Source: an uncultured Dysosmobacter sp. (GTDB taxonomy: Bacteria > Bacillota > Clostridia > Oscillospirales > Oscillospiraceae). Taken from it: a DNA stretch of 64,000 nucleotides. Each line of letters starts with the position of its first letter. The first letter of the stretch is position 1. The position numbers were made by a program, and so were the translations under genes. Under the pieces are notes generated by a model. It was not told where the DNA came from and searched no databases. It was given only the letters and a program-made list of their open reading frames with translations. Of the stretch, positions 20,101 to 27,347 are shown piece after piece. The stretch is taken from contig CANQPD010000004.1 of NCBI GenBank assembly GCA_947625655.1, positions 167,993 through 231,992 on the forward strand, written 5' to 3'.

Positions 20101-23100
20101 TTCAATCTTTTTATATGTGCCGCCGCTCAGGCTGGCGCTGCTGCCATCGTTTTTTACGGTCAGACCCGCGTATAAGCCGCCGCCCAGCTCCAGCCTGCCG
20201 CCGTTCTCGGCCGTGATGTACTTGATCTCGACCGTGGAATTTTTCACCACAGCGCTGCTGCCACTGGCCGTCACATCCCAGATCGTACCTGTGCCGGTGA
20301 CTGTCAGCTGGATGCCTTTCACAGTGAATGTTACATTCTGGGCTTTTATGCCATTCACATCCAGCGTTACCGGCCCACGGGTCAATTCATAAGAAGCCCT
20401 AACATCCTGATACAGCTTGATCGTCTTTTCGCCATCAGCCCTATTGGCCGCTGCGATGGCCGCGTCAAGGGTCAAATACCAGCTTGTTTCATTGCCGACG
20501 GTCAGCGACGCCGCCATCTGCTTCTTACAGACACTGCAAATGCCGGTTTTCTCATCCACAGTGTGGGCATGGGTCTTCACAGTCACATTGTTAAGTTTTG
20601 AAACTCCGCTGCCCGATATGGCGTTACCGCTCTGATCGTAGTAAGCCGCACCATCCGCCAGCAGGCTGCTGAGCTCGCCGGAATCGGCTGTGCTCAGCTT
20701 AGTGAAGCTGCCTCCGGCAAGCCAAGCTGTGCCGCTGCTATATAAGTAAAGATCGGCAAAGGAGCCGCCGGAGATCGTTCCCTTCGCACCGCCGCTATAT
20801 TTCACTTTATCAATCTCGGTTCCGGTAAAGCTGCCGCCGTTCACATTCATTGTTCCGTCGCTGTTGACGTCAACCGCAGCACTAAAGCTGCCGCCTTCCA
20901 CAGTCAGCGTACCTTTAGTCACCGTAACATCTTCACCAAACGCAGCTGAGTTCTTCACCACTGCCGTACCGCCGTCCTCGACCTTCAGGTATTGATACGC
21001 ACCGCCGCTGAAGACCGCCTCTGCGCCGGAGGAAGCAGTCACGCCGCCCAGGTAGGTGCCGCCCACGAAAGACGCCTTGCCGTTGACGGTGATATAATAG
21101 AATCGACCGGTTTTGAAGGTCACATCTGCATCGGAGGCGATGGTCGTAGAATAGATGAGATGCTTTCCGCCGTCCACGGTAAGCTTTCCGGTCAGGGTGA
21201 CGCTGGCAATGCCGATACCGCCGGAGTTATTGTGCACATCACAGAGCGGCATCAGGGTCGCATCAGTGTACCCTTCGGCGCTCCAGCCGTTCAAGGTCTG
21301 GATGGCCTCTACATAGCCGTCCCCGTTTTCGATGGCGCTGTCCGCCGGGAACCAGGCCGTTCTTGTTTTGCCATCGGAAGCAGTGGCTGTTATCTTAACG
21401 ACCAGCGCCTTGCCGCATTTGGAGCACACAGGCTTTTCTGCCGTATCATCACTGCACGCGTGGACGCACTCTGCGAACTGTACCTTGTACGCCGTATAAC
21501 CCGTCAAGTCCACAATTTTAGTGCTCTTATCAACGATGCTCCATGCACCGTCCTTTTCGCCGTACAGTTCACACTTTGCATGGTTGGTTTCCAGCAGGCC
21601 GCCGACGGTAAGGTTCTGGTCAGCATTCTCGGCCAGCGTAATTGTTTTGACGGTGCAGCAGTGGGCGTTATCCTTCCACAACTTCACGCTATAACCGGTT
21701 CCATTACCCCACTTTCCCAGGAGCAGTTCCTGAATCGTACCGGTGTAAGCTTCCAGCGCGCCGCCGGTCTGCAGCTCCACGCGCGAAATCTCGCCGGTGT
21801 AGGAGTCGTCAACCGCCAGCGTTCCGTTGGACCTAACCGAAAACTTGACATTGAGCGTCTGCGTTCCGCCGCCCTCGCTGGAATCCTTGACCGTCAGTTT
21901 TTCGTTGACATTGAAGAACCTATCCCCGCTGGTGATCGTCTTTCCATGCAGATCCAGCGTTATAGTATCGGAGGCGGAGCAACTTCCATTAAGGTTCACA
22001 TCCCGCATCAGTGTTATCGTGCTGCCATCCCACGCCTTCAGAAACGCCTCCGCAAGTGTCTGATAATAGGCGCTCTCGCCCACGCGCGCGTCGAATGTCG
22101 TCCCGCACTTGCTGCAGGTGTAGCCGGTCTGGTCCATTACATGATCGCAGAGGGAGAGATAGACCTTGCCGCCCTCGCCCAGACTGGTCACGCTGTCGGC
22201 GGCGTCCGCCTTGAAGTTCTCGGCGCTGAGCATCACGCCGCTTGCCGGTTCGGCGATGGCCAGCTGGCTGCCGTAGGCAGGCTTGATTCCGTCATACACG
22301 CCCACACGGATGACCGAATCCTCACTCAATGCGCCTGATACAAAAATGGGCAGCTTCCACGCATAATTGGCGTAATAACCGGCCTTCACCAAGCCGGAAA
22401 CAGTGAGCTCAGGAGCTGAGCTTTCCTTTCCGCCGTAGTAAACGTCATATTGATTGTTGCCGGTAACGGTAGCATCGGTGAGGGCGATAGTGCCGTTTCC
22501 ATAGATGCCGCCGCCCGCGAAGGTGCTGTTGTTTCCGGTGATCTTCACATTCTCGACGGTTACCCCTCTCTCCGAATAAATGCCGCCCCCGCGGCCACAA
22601 CTTGTATTCCCCGTGGCGGTCGCCTTGTTGTCGGTGATCGTGGCGTTGGAGATCGAAACACTGCCGGCGTTAAAGTGGATATAGATGCCGCCGCCGTTGC
22701 CGTTGGTGGCTGTGTTGCCGGTGATGGTGCCGCCGTCCATGGTGAAGCTGCACTTCTCACCCACATATACGCCGCCGCCACCGCCGTCGGATGCGCCTGC
22801 GGTGTTGTTGGAAATTGTGCCGCCGTGCATGGTGAAGCTCGGCGGGTCGGCGTGATTCGTCGTGCCGACAAGGAACACACCGCCGCCGGAGCCGCTGCTT
22901 TCTTCATTACCGGTAATCGCTCCACCATACATGGTAAAGGACGAGCCGGTCTGATAGGAGCCGCCATTTATACCGACCTGCACGCCGCCGGTGATTGTGC
23001 CGCTGTACAGCTCAAATTTGCCGCCATTGACGAGCACTTCGCCTTGAACCCTGCCGCTGTCGGCGCAGTCAGTCAGCGTCAGCGTCGCGCCGCTGCCGAC

Positions 23101-23556
23101 GGTGATTTTGCCGGAAATCGTCTGCCCGTTCAGGCAGAGGTTGACCTCGCCGTCCGTTGGCACAGTCCAGCTCCCCGACACAGACCGCGTCAGATAATAG
23201 TTACCAGCAGAATCAGGCAGGGAATCGGCAGTTGTCCATGTTACAGCAGTATCATGTTCGTGTCCGTTGACATCTCCATTCCCGCCGCAGACGCAGTGGG
23301 TATGTACATCGCCGCTTTCATTAGGGTCGGTATGATATCCGCCGCTTCCGGCGCTGTTCTGCGGATAGGTTCCGAAATAAACGCTGCTGGCCTGCCCGCC
23401 GCTGATGTTTGCGGCCGTTCCGCCGTCCACAAACTGTATCGCCTTGCCGGTGTCTGCTCCGGCGGCGAATGCCGTCTGCGAAACCGTGGAAATCATCAGC
23501 GCGGCGGAGAGCAGCACAGCGGCAAACCGTCTCCAGTTTTTTCTTATGTGCTTCAT
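17176..23556 (-). CDS. giant secreted S-layer-anchored protein with beta-helix, Cys/His modules and three SLH domains
   Basis: 2,126 residues. MKHIRKNWRRFAAVLLSAAL is a clear signal peptide with cleavage near AFA-AGA, and GGAGG precedes the ATG. The N-terminal third is rich in NGGTI/TGN words typical of right-handed beta-helix adhesins, with an early HCVCGGNGDVNGH module. A middle section (about 19.65 to 18.4 kb) is a series of Cys/His modules with CxxC pairs (CGKCGAEL, CSVCGKNFSD, CTSCGGSYGE) that may bind zinc. A Gly/Ser hinge follows, then a beta-sandwich-like domain (SVTVDLSRLSKVDSVKLPASV). The last 190 residues are three SLH domains (FTDVPANSWY, FSDVSADAYY, FSDVSAGTYY), which hold the protein on pyruvylated wall polymer. 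Exact function is unknown; adhesion or a surface scaffold is the usual role. It lies downstream of two receiver-like genes on the same strand. Confidence 0.88.
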   Translation of the reverse strand: MKHIRKNWRRFAAVLLSAALMISTVSQTAFAAGADTGKAIQFVDGGTAANISGGQASSVYFGTYPQNSAGSGGYHTDPNESGDVHTHCVCGGNGDVNGHEHDTAVTWTTADSLPDSAGNYYLTRSVSGSWTVPTDGEVNLCLNGQTISGKITVGSGATLTLTDCADSGRVQGEVLVNGGKFELYSGTITGGVQVGINGGSYQTGSSFTMYGGAITGNEESSGSGGGVFLVGTTNHADPPSFTMHGGTISNNTAGASDGGGGGVYVGEKCSFTMDGGTITGNTATNGNGGGIYIHFNAGSVSISNATITDNKATATGNTSCGRGGGIYSERGVTVENVKITGNNSTFAGGGIYGNGTIALTDATVTGNNQYDVYYGGKESSAPELTVSGLVKAGYYANYAWKLPIFVSGALSEDSVIRVGVYDGIKPAYGSQLAIAEPASGVMLSAENFKADAADSVTSLGEGGKVYLSLCDHVMDQTGYTCSKCGTTFDARVGESAYYQTLAEAFLKAWDGSTITLMRDVNLNGSCSASDTITLDLHGKTITSGDRFFNVNEKLTVKDSSEGGGTQTLNVKFSVRSNGTLAVDDSYTGEISRVELQTGGALEAYTGTIQELLLGKWGNGTGYSVKLWKDNAHCCTVKTITLAENADQNLTVGGLLETNHAKCELYGEKDGAWSIVDKSTKIVDLTGYTAYKVQFAECVHACSDDTAEKPVCSKCGKALVVKITATASDGKTRTAWFPADSAIENGDGYVEAIQTLNGWSAEGYTDATLMPLCDVHNNSGGIGIASVTLTGKLTVDGGKHLIYSTTIASDADVTFKTGRFYYITVNGKASFVGGTYLGGVTASSGAEAVFSGGAYQYLKVEDGGTAVVKNSAAFGEDVTVTKGTLTVEGGSFSAAVDVNSDGTMNVNGGSFTGTEIDKVKYSGGAKGTISGGSFADLYLYSSGTAWLAGGSFTKLSTADSGELSSLLADGAAYYDQSGNAISGSGVSKLNNVTVKTHAHTVDEKTGICSVCKKQMAASLTVGNETSWYLTLDAAIAAANRADGEKTIKLYQDVRASYELTRGPVTLDVNGIKAQNVTFTVKGIQLTVTGTGTIWDVTASGSSAVVKNSTVEIKYITAENGGRLELGGGLYAGLTVKNDGSSASLSGGTYKKIEWGNSYVPAKEYLADGYGYKTSDGTWEDGTASVDNVTVTPAPIKSTKVYPNSETDYSGSTFDAKDSTSVTLTVSVTPDESAGLTYIWCRSINDEWRWLTNPSITQGLTEKYTGADSQTLSITELPAGQTFSYKVQIATGDGYKCFSKPFTVSTCAHDGDKTLQHDETHHWYVCGKCGAELDRAEHSGGTATCTAKAVCSTCQTAYGELGGHTLTKHDAVDATCTAPGNVEYWHCSVCGKNFSDSIGTGELTEITSPALNHNWGAWTSNGNGTHTRTCQRDSRHTETENCSGGSATCTNAAICTSCGGSYGEELGHDWGEWKNTGNAQQHTRTCQRDQSHTETAAHTPGTPANCTTPQTCTACGYEITPANNNHDWNAWESNGNGTHTHTCKNDSSHTETTNCSGGSATCEARAVCDVCHMVYGELAPHTLTHTPAVDATCTTPGNVEYWHCSVCNKNFSDSEGKGELTEITSPALNHNWGAWEKVSETQHQRICQNDGSHKETGDHTPGTAATCKAPANCSICGQSYGEKNPSNHTGGTEVRNQKEATTTTEGYTGDTYCLGCGEKIASGTVIPKLPSSGGGSSSGGGGGSSTPSVTIPVSSDHGGAKLSATISGSTATVSVSGKEIDKVIADGAKSVTVDLSRLSKVDSVKLPASVIAKTEDAEDTGLTIRLPDGAVELDEAALESIATGKTLTVSVQQAKLTNAQQEAVSSLAQVAVVMDVDIVVGTVKQSAFNGGRLTISIPYIPEKGEDTSTLAVWYIRDNGSIENKGGSYDAKSGCFVFETDHLSRYLLVHTEQVMGFTDVPANSWYAGAVAWAVEQGITSGTSDTTFSPNVSCTRAQMVTFLWRASGTPEIGTTSPFSDVSADAYYYDAVLWAVEQGITGGTGNGKFSPDAPCTRAQMATFLWRANGSPKVTGTTPFSDVSAGTYYCNAVLWAYEQNITNGTGGGKFSPDAPCTRAQMVQMLKNASDAA
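18660..19505 (-). repeat. internal direct repeat of the Cys/His module (two copies of about 185 bp)
   Basis: DNA at about 18668-18850 and 19320-19503 is nearly identical in long stretches (both contain CAGAGCAGTGCCAGTATTCC). They encode the module CSVC-KNFSDS...GELTEITSPALNHNWGAW. Spacing is about 650 bp. It is a site for slippage or unequal recombination that would change module number. Confidence 0.75.
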
Positions 23557-23596
23557 CAGATCGCCTCCATATAAAAATGTGGCACAAGAGGGATCA

Positions 23597-23640
23597 GCCC
23601 CCGGAGGGACCCCTCCGGGGGCAAGGGGGTTCCCCCTTGC
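23597..23640. promoter_or_regulatory. two GC-rich hairpins in the leader of the giant SLH gene
   Basis: GCCCCCGGAGGG pairs with CCCTCCGGGGG, and an adjacent GCAAGGGGG pairs with CCCCCTTGC. They share a G at 23621, so the two folds may compete. They lie 41 bp upstream of the start codon. No T-run follows on the minus strand, so a translation or mRNA-stability role is more likely than termination. Confidence 0.5.
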
Positions 23641-23659
23641 CAATGGGTTTTGCGTGTGG

Positions 23660-24010
23660 TCACCCGGCGCTGCCGGGCGGGCCCAGGATGCGGTGCAGGG
23701 TATTTTCCGGCTCGCCCCGGGGCAGGGGCTTGACCAGAAATCCGTCCGCCCCCATGCGCTGACTGCGGGGGGCAAAATCCGCATCCTGGGTCACCCACAG
23801 CACCCGGACTCCGTGGCGTATATGCCGGGCGTAGTCGCAGTAGTTCATGCCGTCCGCCCCGTCAACCGCCACCACTGCCAGGTCGCAGGGACCGCCATGC
23901 TGCAGGTAGTATGCCAGCGTCACCCCGTCGGAAAAGGTTTTTATCTCTCCCCATGGGGACAGCACCTCCCTCCAGAAGTTTTCCCAGCTGTCACAGATCA
24001 GCGCGATCAT
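23660..24010 (-). CDS. small degenerate receiver-domain protein (pseudo-receiver 2)
   Basis: 116 residues with the CheY-like pattern MIALICDSW...LAVVAVDGADGMNYCDYAR...VRVLWVTQDADF...GADGFLVKPLP. Aligned with the LytTR regulator of this locus, the phospho-acceptor Asp is replaced by Ala48, although Asp50 and Asp53 lie close by. One of the two acidic-pocket residues is kept (Asp7). The conserved Lys94-Pro is present. There is no output domain. The start overlaps the upstream gene by ATGA with GGGAGG in front, so the pair is coupled. It likely acts by protein contact, not phosphorylation. Function unknown. Confidence 0.7.
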   Translation of the reverse strand: MIALICDSWENFWREVLSPWGEIKTFSDGVTLAYYLQHGGPCDLAVVAVDGADGMNYCDYARHIRHGVRVLWVTQDADFAPRSQRMGADGFLVKPLPRGEPENTLHRILGPPGSAG

Positions 24011-24378
24011 CCCATCGCCTCCCATCGTTCTTTTACTCCGCACCGGCGCAGGCCATCGGCCAGTTCCTGATCGGTACAGTTCAGAGGAAGCAGCATGGCC
24101 ACCCCTAAGTCAAAGGCCGCCAGGCCGAATTTCTCGTCGTCGCTGAGCCACAGCAGGGGCAGGTCGTCGGACCGCTCCCGCAGGGCCGTGGCCAGTTCCA
24201 GCCCCCGCGCCCCCTTCATGACCACCACCCCGGCATCATACCGGAAACCGGGGACGGAGCGGATTTCCTCCGGGCGGTAGAACTCGTCAAACTCCAGCGC
24301 CGCCCAGGGCGCAGCCCGCCGCAGCCGCTGCTGCCACAGATCGGACTCCATAAACGGGGCACAGATGGCCAGCTTCAT
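24007..24378 (-). CDS. small degenerate receiver-domain protein (pseudo-receiver 1)
   Basis: 123 residues with receiver-like spacing but none of the catalytic residues. The acidic pair is Ala-Pro (MKLAICAPF), the acceptor Asp is Val51 (DAGVVVMKG), and the Lys is replaced by Pro98 (MLLPLN). The fold is suggested by GLELATALRERSDDLPLLWLS, which aligns with the alpha3/beta4 part of the adjacent LytTR regulator. AAGGAGG precedes the start; a longer open frame starts inside the leader hairpin and is unlikely. It begins a leftward unit with pseudo-receiver 2 and probably the giant SLH gene. The receiver relationship is by eye and needs a profile search. Confidence 0.6.
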   Translation of the reverse strand: MKLAICAPFMESDLWQQRLRRAAPWAALEFDEFYRPEEIRSVPGFRYDAGVVVMKGARGLELATALRERSDDLPLLWLSDDEKFGLAAFDLGVAMLLPLNCTDQELADGLRRCGVKERWEAMG

Positions 24379-24404
24379 CCGGGCGCACCTCCTTCCACCA
24401 ATTT

Positions 24405-24442
24405 TGAAAATAAAAAACACCAGGCTTTTCACAGTCTGGTGT
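24405..24442 (-). terminator. terminator/attenuator in the leader of the pseudo-receiver operon
   Basis: On the minus strand ACACCAG pairs with CTGGTGT across a 12-nt loop, directly followed by TTTTTTATTTT. It lies about 40 bp before the pseudo-receiver start and downstream of a TTGACA at about 24461-24466. With no gene just upstream on that strand, it would control entry into this operon. Confidence 0.6.
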
Positions 24443-24486
24443 CATCTATACGGTATCAGGTTGTCAAGAGGAGTGCAAGGTCTTTG

Positions 24487-24547
24487 GCACGAAGTGCATT
24501 TTTGGGGCGCGAAATACACGTCCAGGCCGGTGGATTTATGGTATACT
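24487..24547 (+). promoter_or_regulatory. promoter of the LytTR operon with a candidate LytTR direct repeat
   Basis: GCACGAAGTGCA and GCGCGAAATACA are 9/12 identical and start 20 bp apart, close to the two-turn spacing of LytTR sites. The second ends at the -35 position of a TATACT -10 (24542-24547), and there is no -35 consensus. This fits a promoter needing an activator, most simply the LytTR regulator it precedes. Confidence 0.5.
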
Positions 24548-24582
24548 GAAACTGGAATTTTATGTGGACGGGAGGGATCAAT

Positions 24583-25314
24583 ATGACGCCATACCGCATT
24601 GCCGTGGTGGACGATCTGGAGCGGGACCGGGCGTGGCTGGCGGAGAAGCTGGCGGACTATATGGCCCGGGAACGGTTGGAATACGAGTTGACTGCCTTTG
24701 CCAGCGGAGAAGCGTTCTCTGCGGCTCTGGAGCAGGGCCAGCGGTTCAATCTGGTGTTTATGGACATTTACATGGACGGCATCACCGGCATTGAGGCCGC
24801 CCAGGCCCTCCGGGCCAGGGACATGGACTGCAAACTGGTCTTTCTTACCACCAGCGAGGACTTTATGCGCCAGGGCTTCTCCCTCAACAGCGCCCACTAC
24901 CTCATCAAGCCGGTGAAGGACGAGGACTTTGCCCAGGCCATGACCAACTGCCGCCTGGGGCGGGCCCTCCAGGTGCCCACCCTTGCCGTTACGGTGGAGG
25001 GGCGGACGTTGGAGGTGGACACCCGTCAGATCCGGTATCTGGAGGTACAGCAGCGCAGCGTGGTGCTGCACACCACCCGGGGAGACCTGCCCCTGGGCCG
25101 CAGCTTTTCCGCCGCGGCCGCCCCGCTGGAGCGGGACCGGCGGTTTCTCCTGTGTTTCAAGGGAGTGTTGGTGAACATGGACCACATCGCCGCCCAGACG
25201 GGGGACGAGCTGCGTCTGGACGACGGGAGCACCCTGCCCATCGCCCCCCGGCGCAGGCGGGAGATCCTGGCCCAATACAGGGCCTATATGTTTGGAAGAA
25301 TGAGGGAACCGTAA
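24583..25314 (+). CDS. LytTR-family response regulator
   Basis: 243 residues. Receiver at 1-120 with the acidic pair Asp10-Asp11, phospho-acceptor Asp61 in LVFMDIYMDG and Lys109 in LIKPV, all intact. A LytTR DNA-binding domain covers about 135-243 (RYLEVQQRSVVLHT, FLLCFKGVLVNMDHI). GGAGGGA precedes the chosen ATG; the open frame starts 21 bp earlier without a site. The stop overlaps the next ATG (TAATG). Partner kinase is two genes downstream. Targets are not visible beyond its own promoter region and the divergent unit. Confidence 0.93.
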   Translation: MTPYRIAVVDDLERDRAWLAEKLADYMARERLEYELTAFASGEAFSAALEQGQRFNLVFMDIYMDGITGIEAAQALRARDMDCKLVFLTTSEDFMRQGFSLNSAHYLIKPVKDEDFAQAMTNCRLGRALQVPTLAVTVEGRTLEVDTRQIRYLEVQQRSVVLHTTRGDLPLGRSFSAAAAPLERDRRFLLCFKGVLVNMDHIAAQTGDELRLDDGSTLPIAPRRRREILAQYRAYMFGRMREP

Positions 25315-27347
25315 TGAGGAAAAGAAACAGAGGGAGCGCGCTGTTGTTGGCGCTGCTCCTGACCCTGGGCGGCGCTTGGCCCGCCTATGCCGCAGAACCT
25401 GAGACCCCGCCGCCTGCGGCCACAGAAGAAAGCGGCCTGCCGGAGGGTGGCCTGCCTGCGCCGGAACCAGAGGAACCCCCGCAGCCTGCGCCCATGATCT
25501 CCGCCGTCGTGACCGGCTTTGCCGGAGACGGGCTGCCCGCTCTGCCCGCCGTTACCCTCCCGGTGCGGCAGACGGGCAACAGCGACGACGATCTGGAGCT
25601 GCTATACCGGCTGGCGGTTCAGCATCAATCGGTGACCGCCCTTGTGACGGAGGGGGAGGAGAACCGGCAGGAACCCCTGGGCGTGGCCTGGGATTTTGGC
25701 GACATCGACCAAACCAAGACCGGGACTTATCAGGCGGTGGGACGGATCGAGCTGCCCGAGGGCTACGTCCTCGCCGAGGGTGTGCCGGGGGCACTGTACA
25801 TCCCGGTCACGGTGGAGGATCAGTCCCCGGAGGTCATCACCGCAGTGGAATCCTGGTACCCCTATACTGACGCATTTGCCCTGCCCCTGGGCAGTGATTT
25901 GGAGGTTCTGGAGGAGAAATTTTGCTTCTCCCCCTATACCCTCCAATGCGAAACGGAGAGTGGGAAAACCGTGACCGCTGCCATCGAGTGGGACTTCTCC
26001 GGCGTGGAATTCCAGACCGTGGGGGTCTATCTGGCGGTGGGCACGGTGCTCCTGCCGGAAAACACGGTCTTTGGGGATGGGTTTGTTCTGCCCCAGATCA
26101 CCGTTCCCGTCTCCGTCCAGCAGCAGGGCAGGCCGGAACTCAACTGCCTTCTGGCCGCACGGGGGGCGCTGGTCTTTCCCTGGGTGGCCCCACCCGGTGA
26201 TCTGGCTGCTGTGCGCGTATGGCTGTCGGAGGATGGCGGGCCGTGGGAGGAGATTACGGACGGAGCCTACTGGGATGAAACCCAGCTGTCCCTGTTCACC
26301 GATCTTCTGAATACGGGGTGCCATTACCGCATCCAGGCCGACTACGATGGCGGACAGACGGGAATCTTATCCTTTCTCTACGCCGACGAGATCGTGCTGG
26401 AGGGCTACCACGACGGGGACCGGGACGGCGGGGACACCGGCGGAAATCCGCCCCAGGACATCGTCCAGCCTCCCGCTGACACTGGGGATGACCGGACCGA
26501 CGCCGCCCCGGAGCCATGGGAGCCGGAGGAGGATGACCCGCCCCGCCGCCCGGAGCCGCCAGAGGAAGATCCGGAGGTTTCAAAACCGGAGCCCTCTCAG
26601 GAGCGGGTGACGGAGACCGAAAGCCTGCTGTCCGGGGCCCGGGTGCTGACCATGGCCCAGGTGGGGCCGGTGCGCTTTTCCAAGCAGGGGGTGACCCTCA
26701 CCCTGTCTGACCCCGCCTTAGATGCTCTTTCCCTCCATGCTGACAGCGTCTTTTACATCGAGTTGTTTCCCACGGAGGACGGCTTTTCCCTCACTGTGGA
26801 GGTGGACGGGCGGGGAATATCCGATTTTCCGGACTGTGAGGTGATGCTGCCGGTCACGCTGGAACAGGATGGAGCTGTCCTCGTGCTGACGGGGGAAGAT
26901 GGTACGGCCGCTGCCGGAACACTGGATGCCGAGCGGGGCATCGCGGTCTTTCCCATCCGGCACACGGGCCGGTACACCCTGTCAGAGATGCTGACCCAGC
27001 AGCCGGAGACGGAACCTGTGCCGGATGCACTCCCCGCCGCCCAATCGGAGGAACCAGTCACAGCAGAGGAAGAAGCAGGGGCCTCCGTTCCCGCGCAGAC
27101 GAAGCCCTGTGCCGTGTCCACACAGCCGTCTGACCCGTCGGAGCAGACCGCTGGGGAGCCTGCCGCCCTTTCGGACAGCCCGGAGCCCGAACTCCCGGAG
27201 CAGGCTCCTGCATCTCAGGAGCCTAAAGAACTGTCCGAGCCGTTTCTGCCTAAACGGGCAACAGTCCTCTCCGCTGCTCTGGTTCTCCCGGGCGGGGCGG
27301 TGCTGGTTGGCCTTGGAGCCCTTCTCTGGAGGAGGTGGCGGCGATGA
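25314..27347 (+). CDS. membrane-anchored surface protein with Ig-like repeats, in a two-component operon
   Basis: 677 residues. A signal peptide (RGSALLLALLLTLGGAWPAYA) is followed by a Pro/Glu-rich segment. Two related beta-rich repeats follow, each with a WDF core (GVAWDFGDIDQTKTGTYQAV and IEWDFSGVEFQTVGVYLAV). Next come an Asp/Pro/Glu-rich hinge, a further beta domain and a second Pro/Glu stalk. The C-terminus is a transmembrane anchor (VLPGGAVLVGLGALLW) with a basic WRRWRR tail. No sortase motif or enzyme motif. It is coupled on both sides (TAATG to the regulator, ATGA to the kinase), so it is probably an accessory sensor for the kinase or its main output. Confidence 0.85.
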   Translation: MRKRNRGSALLLALLLTLGGAWPAYAAEPETPPPAATEESGLPEGGLPAPEPEEPPQPAPMISAVVTGFAGDGLPALPAVTLPVRQTGNSDDDLELLYRLAVQHQSVTALVTEGEENRQEPLGVAWDFGDIDQTKTGTYQAVGRIELPEGYVLAEGVPGALYIPVTVEDQSPEVITAVESWYPYTDAFALPLGSDLEVLEEKFCFSPYTLQCETESGKTVTAAIEWDFSGVEFQTVGVYLAVGTVLLPENTVFGDGFVLPQITVPVSVQQQGRPELNCLLAARGALVFPWVAPPGDLAAVRVWLSEDGGPWEEITDGAYWDETQLSLFTDLLNTGCHYRIQADYDGGQTGILSFLYADEIVLEGYHDGDRDGGDTGGNPPQDIVQPPADTGDDRTDAAPEPWEPEEDDPPRRPEPPEEDPEVSKPEPSQERVTETESLLSGARVLTMAQVGPVRFSKQGVTLTLSDPALDALSLHADSVFYIELFPTEDGFSLTVEVDGRGISDFPDCEVMLPVTLEQDGAVLVLTGEDGTAAAGTLDAERGIAVFPIRHTGRYTLSEMLTQQPETEPVPDALPAAQSEEPVTAEEEAGASVPAQTKPCAVSTQPSDPSEQTAGEPAALSDSPEPELPEQAPASQEPKELSEPFLPKRATVLSAALVLPGGAVLVGLGALLWRRWRR

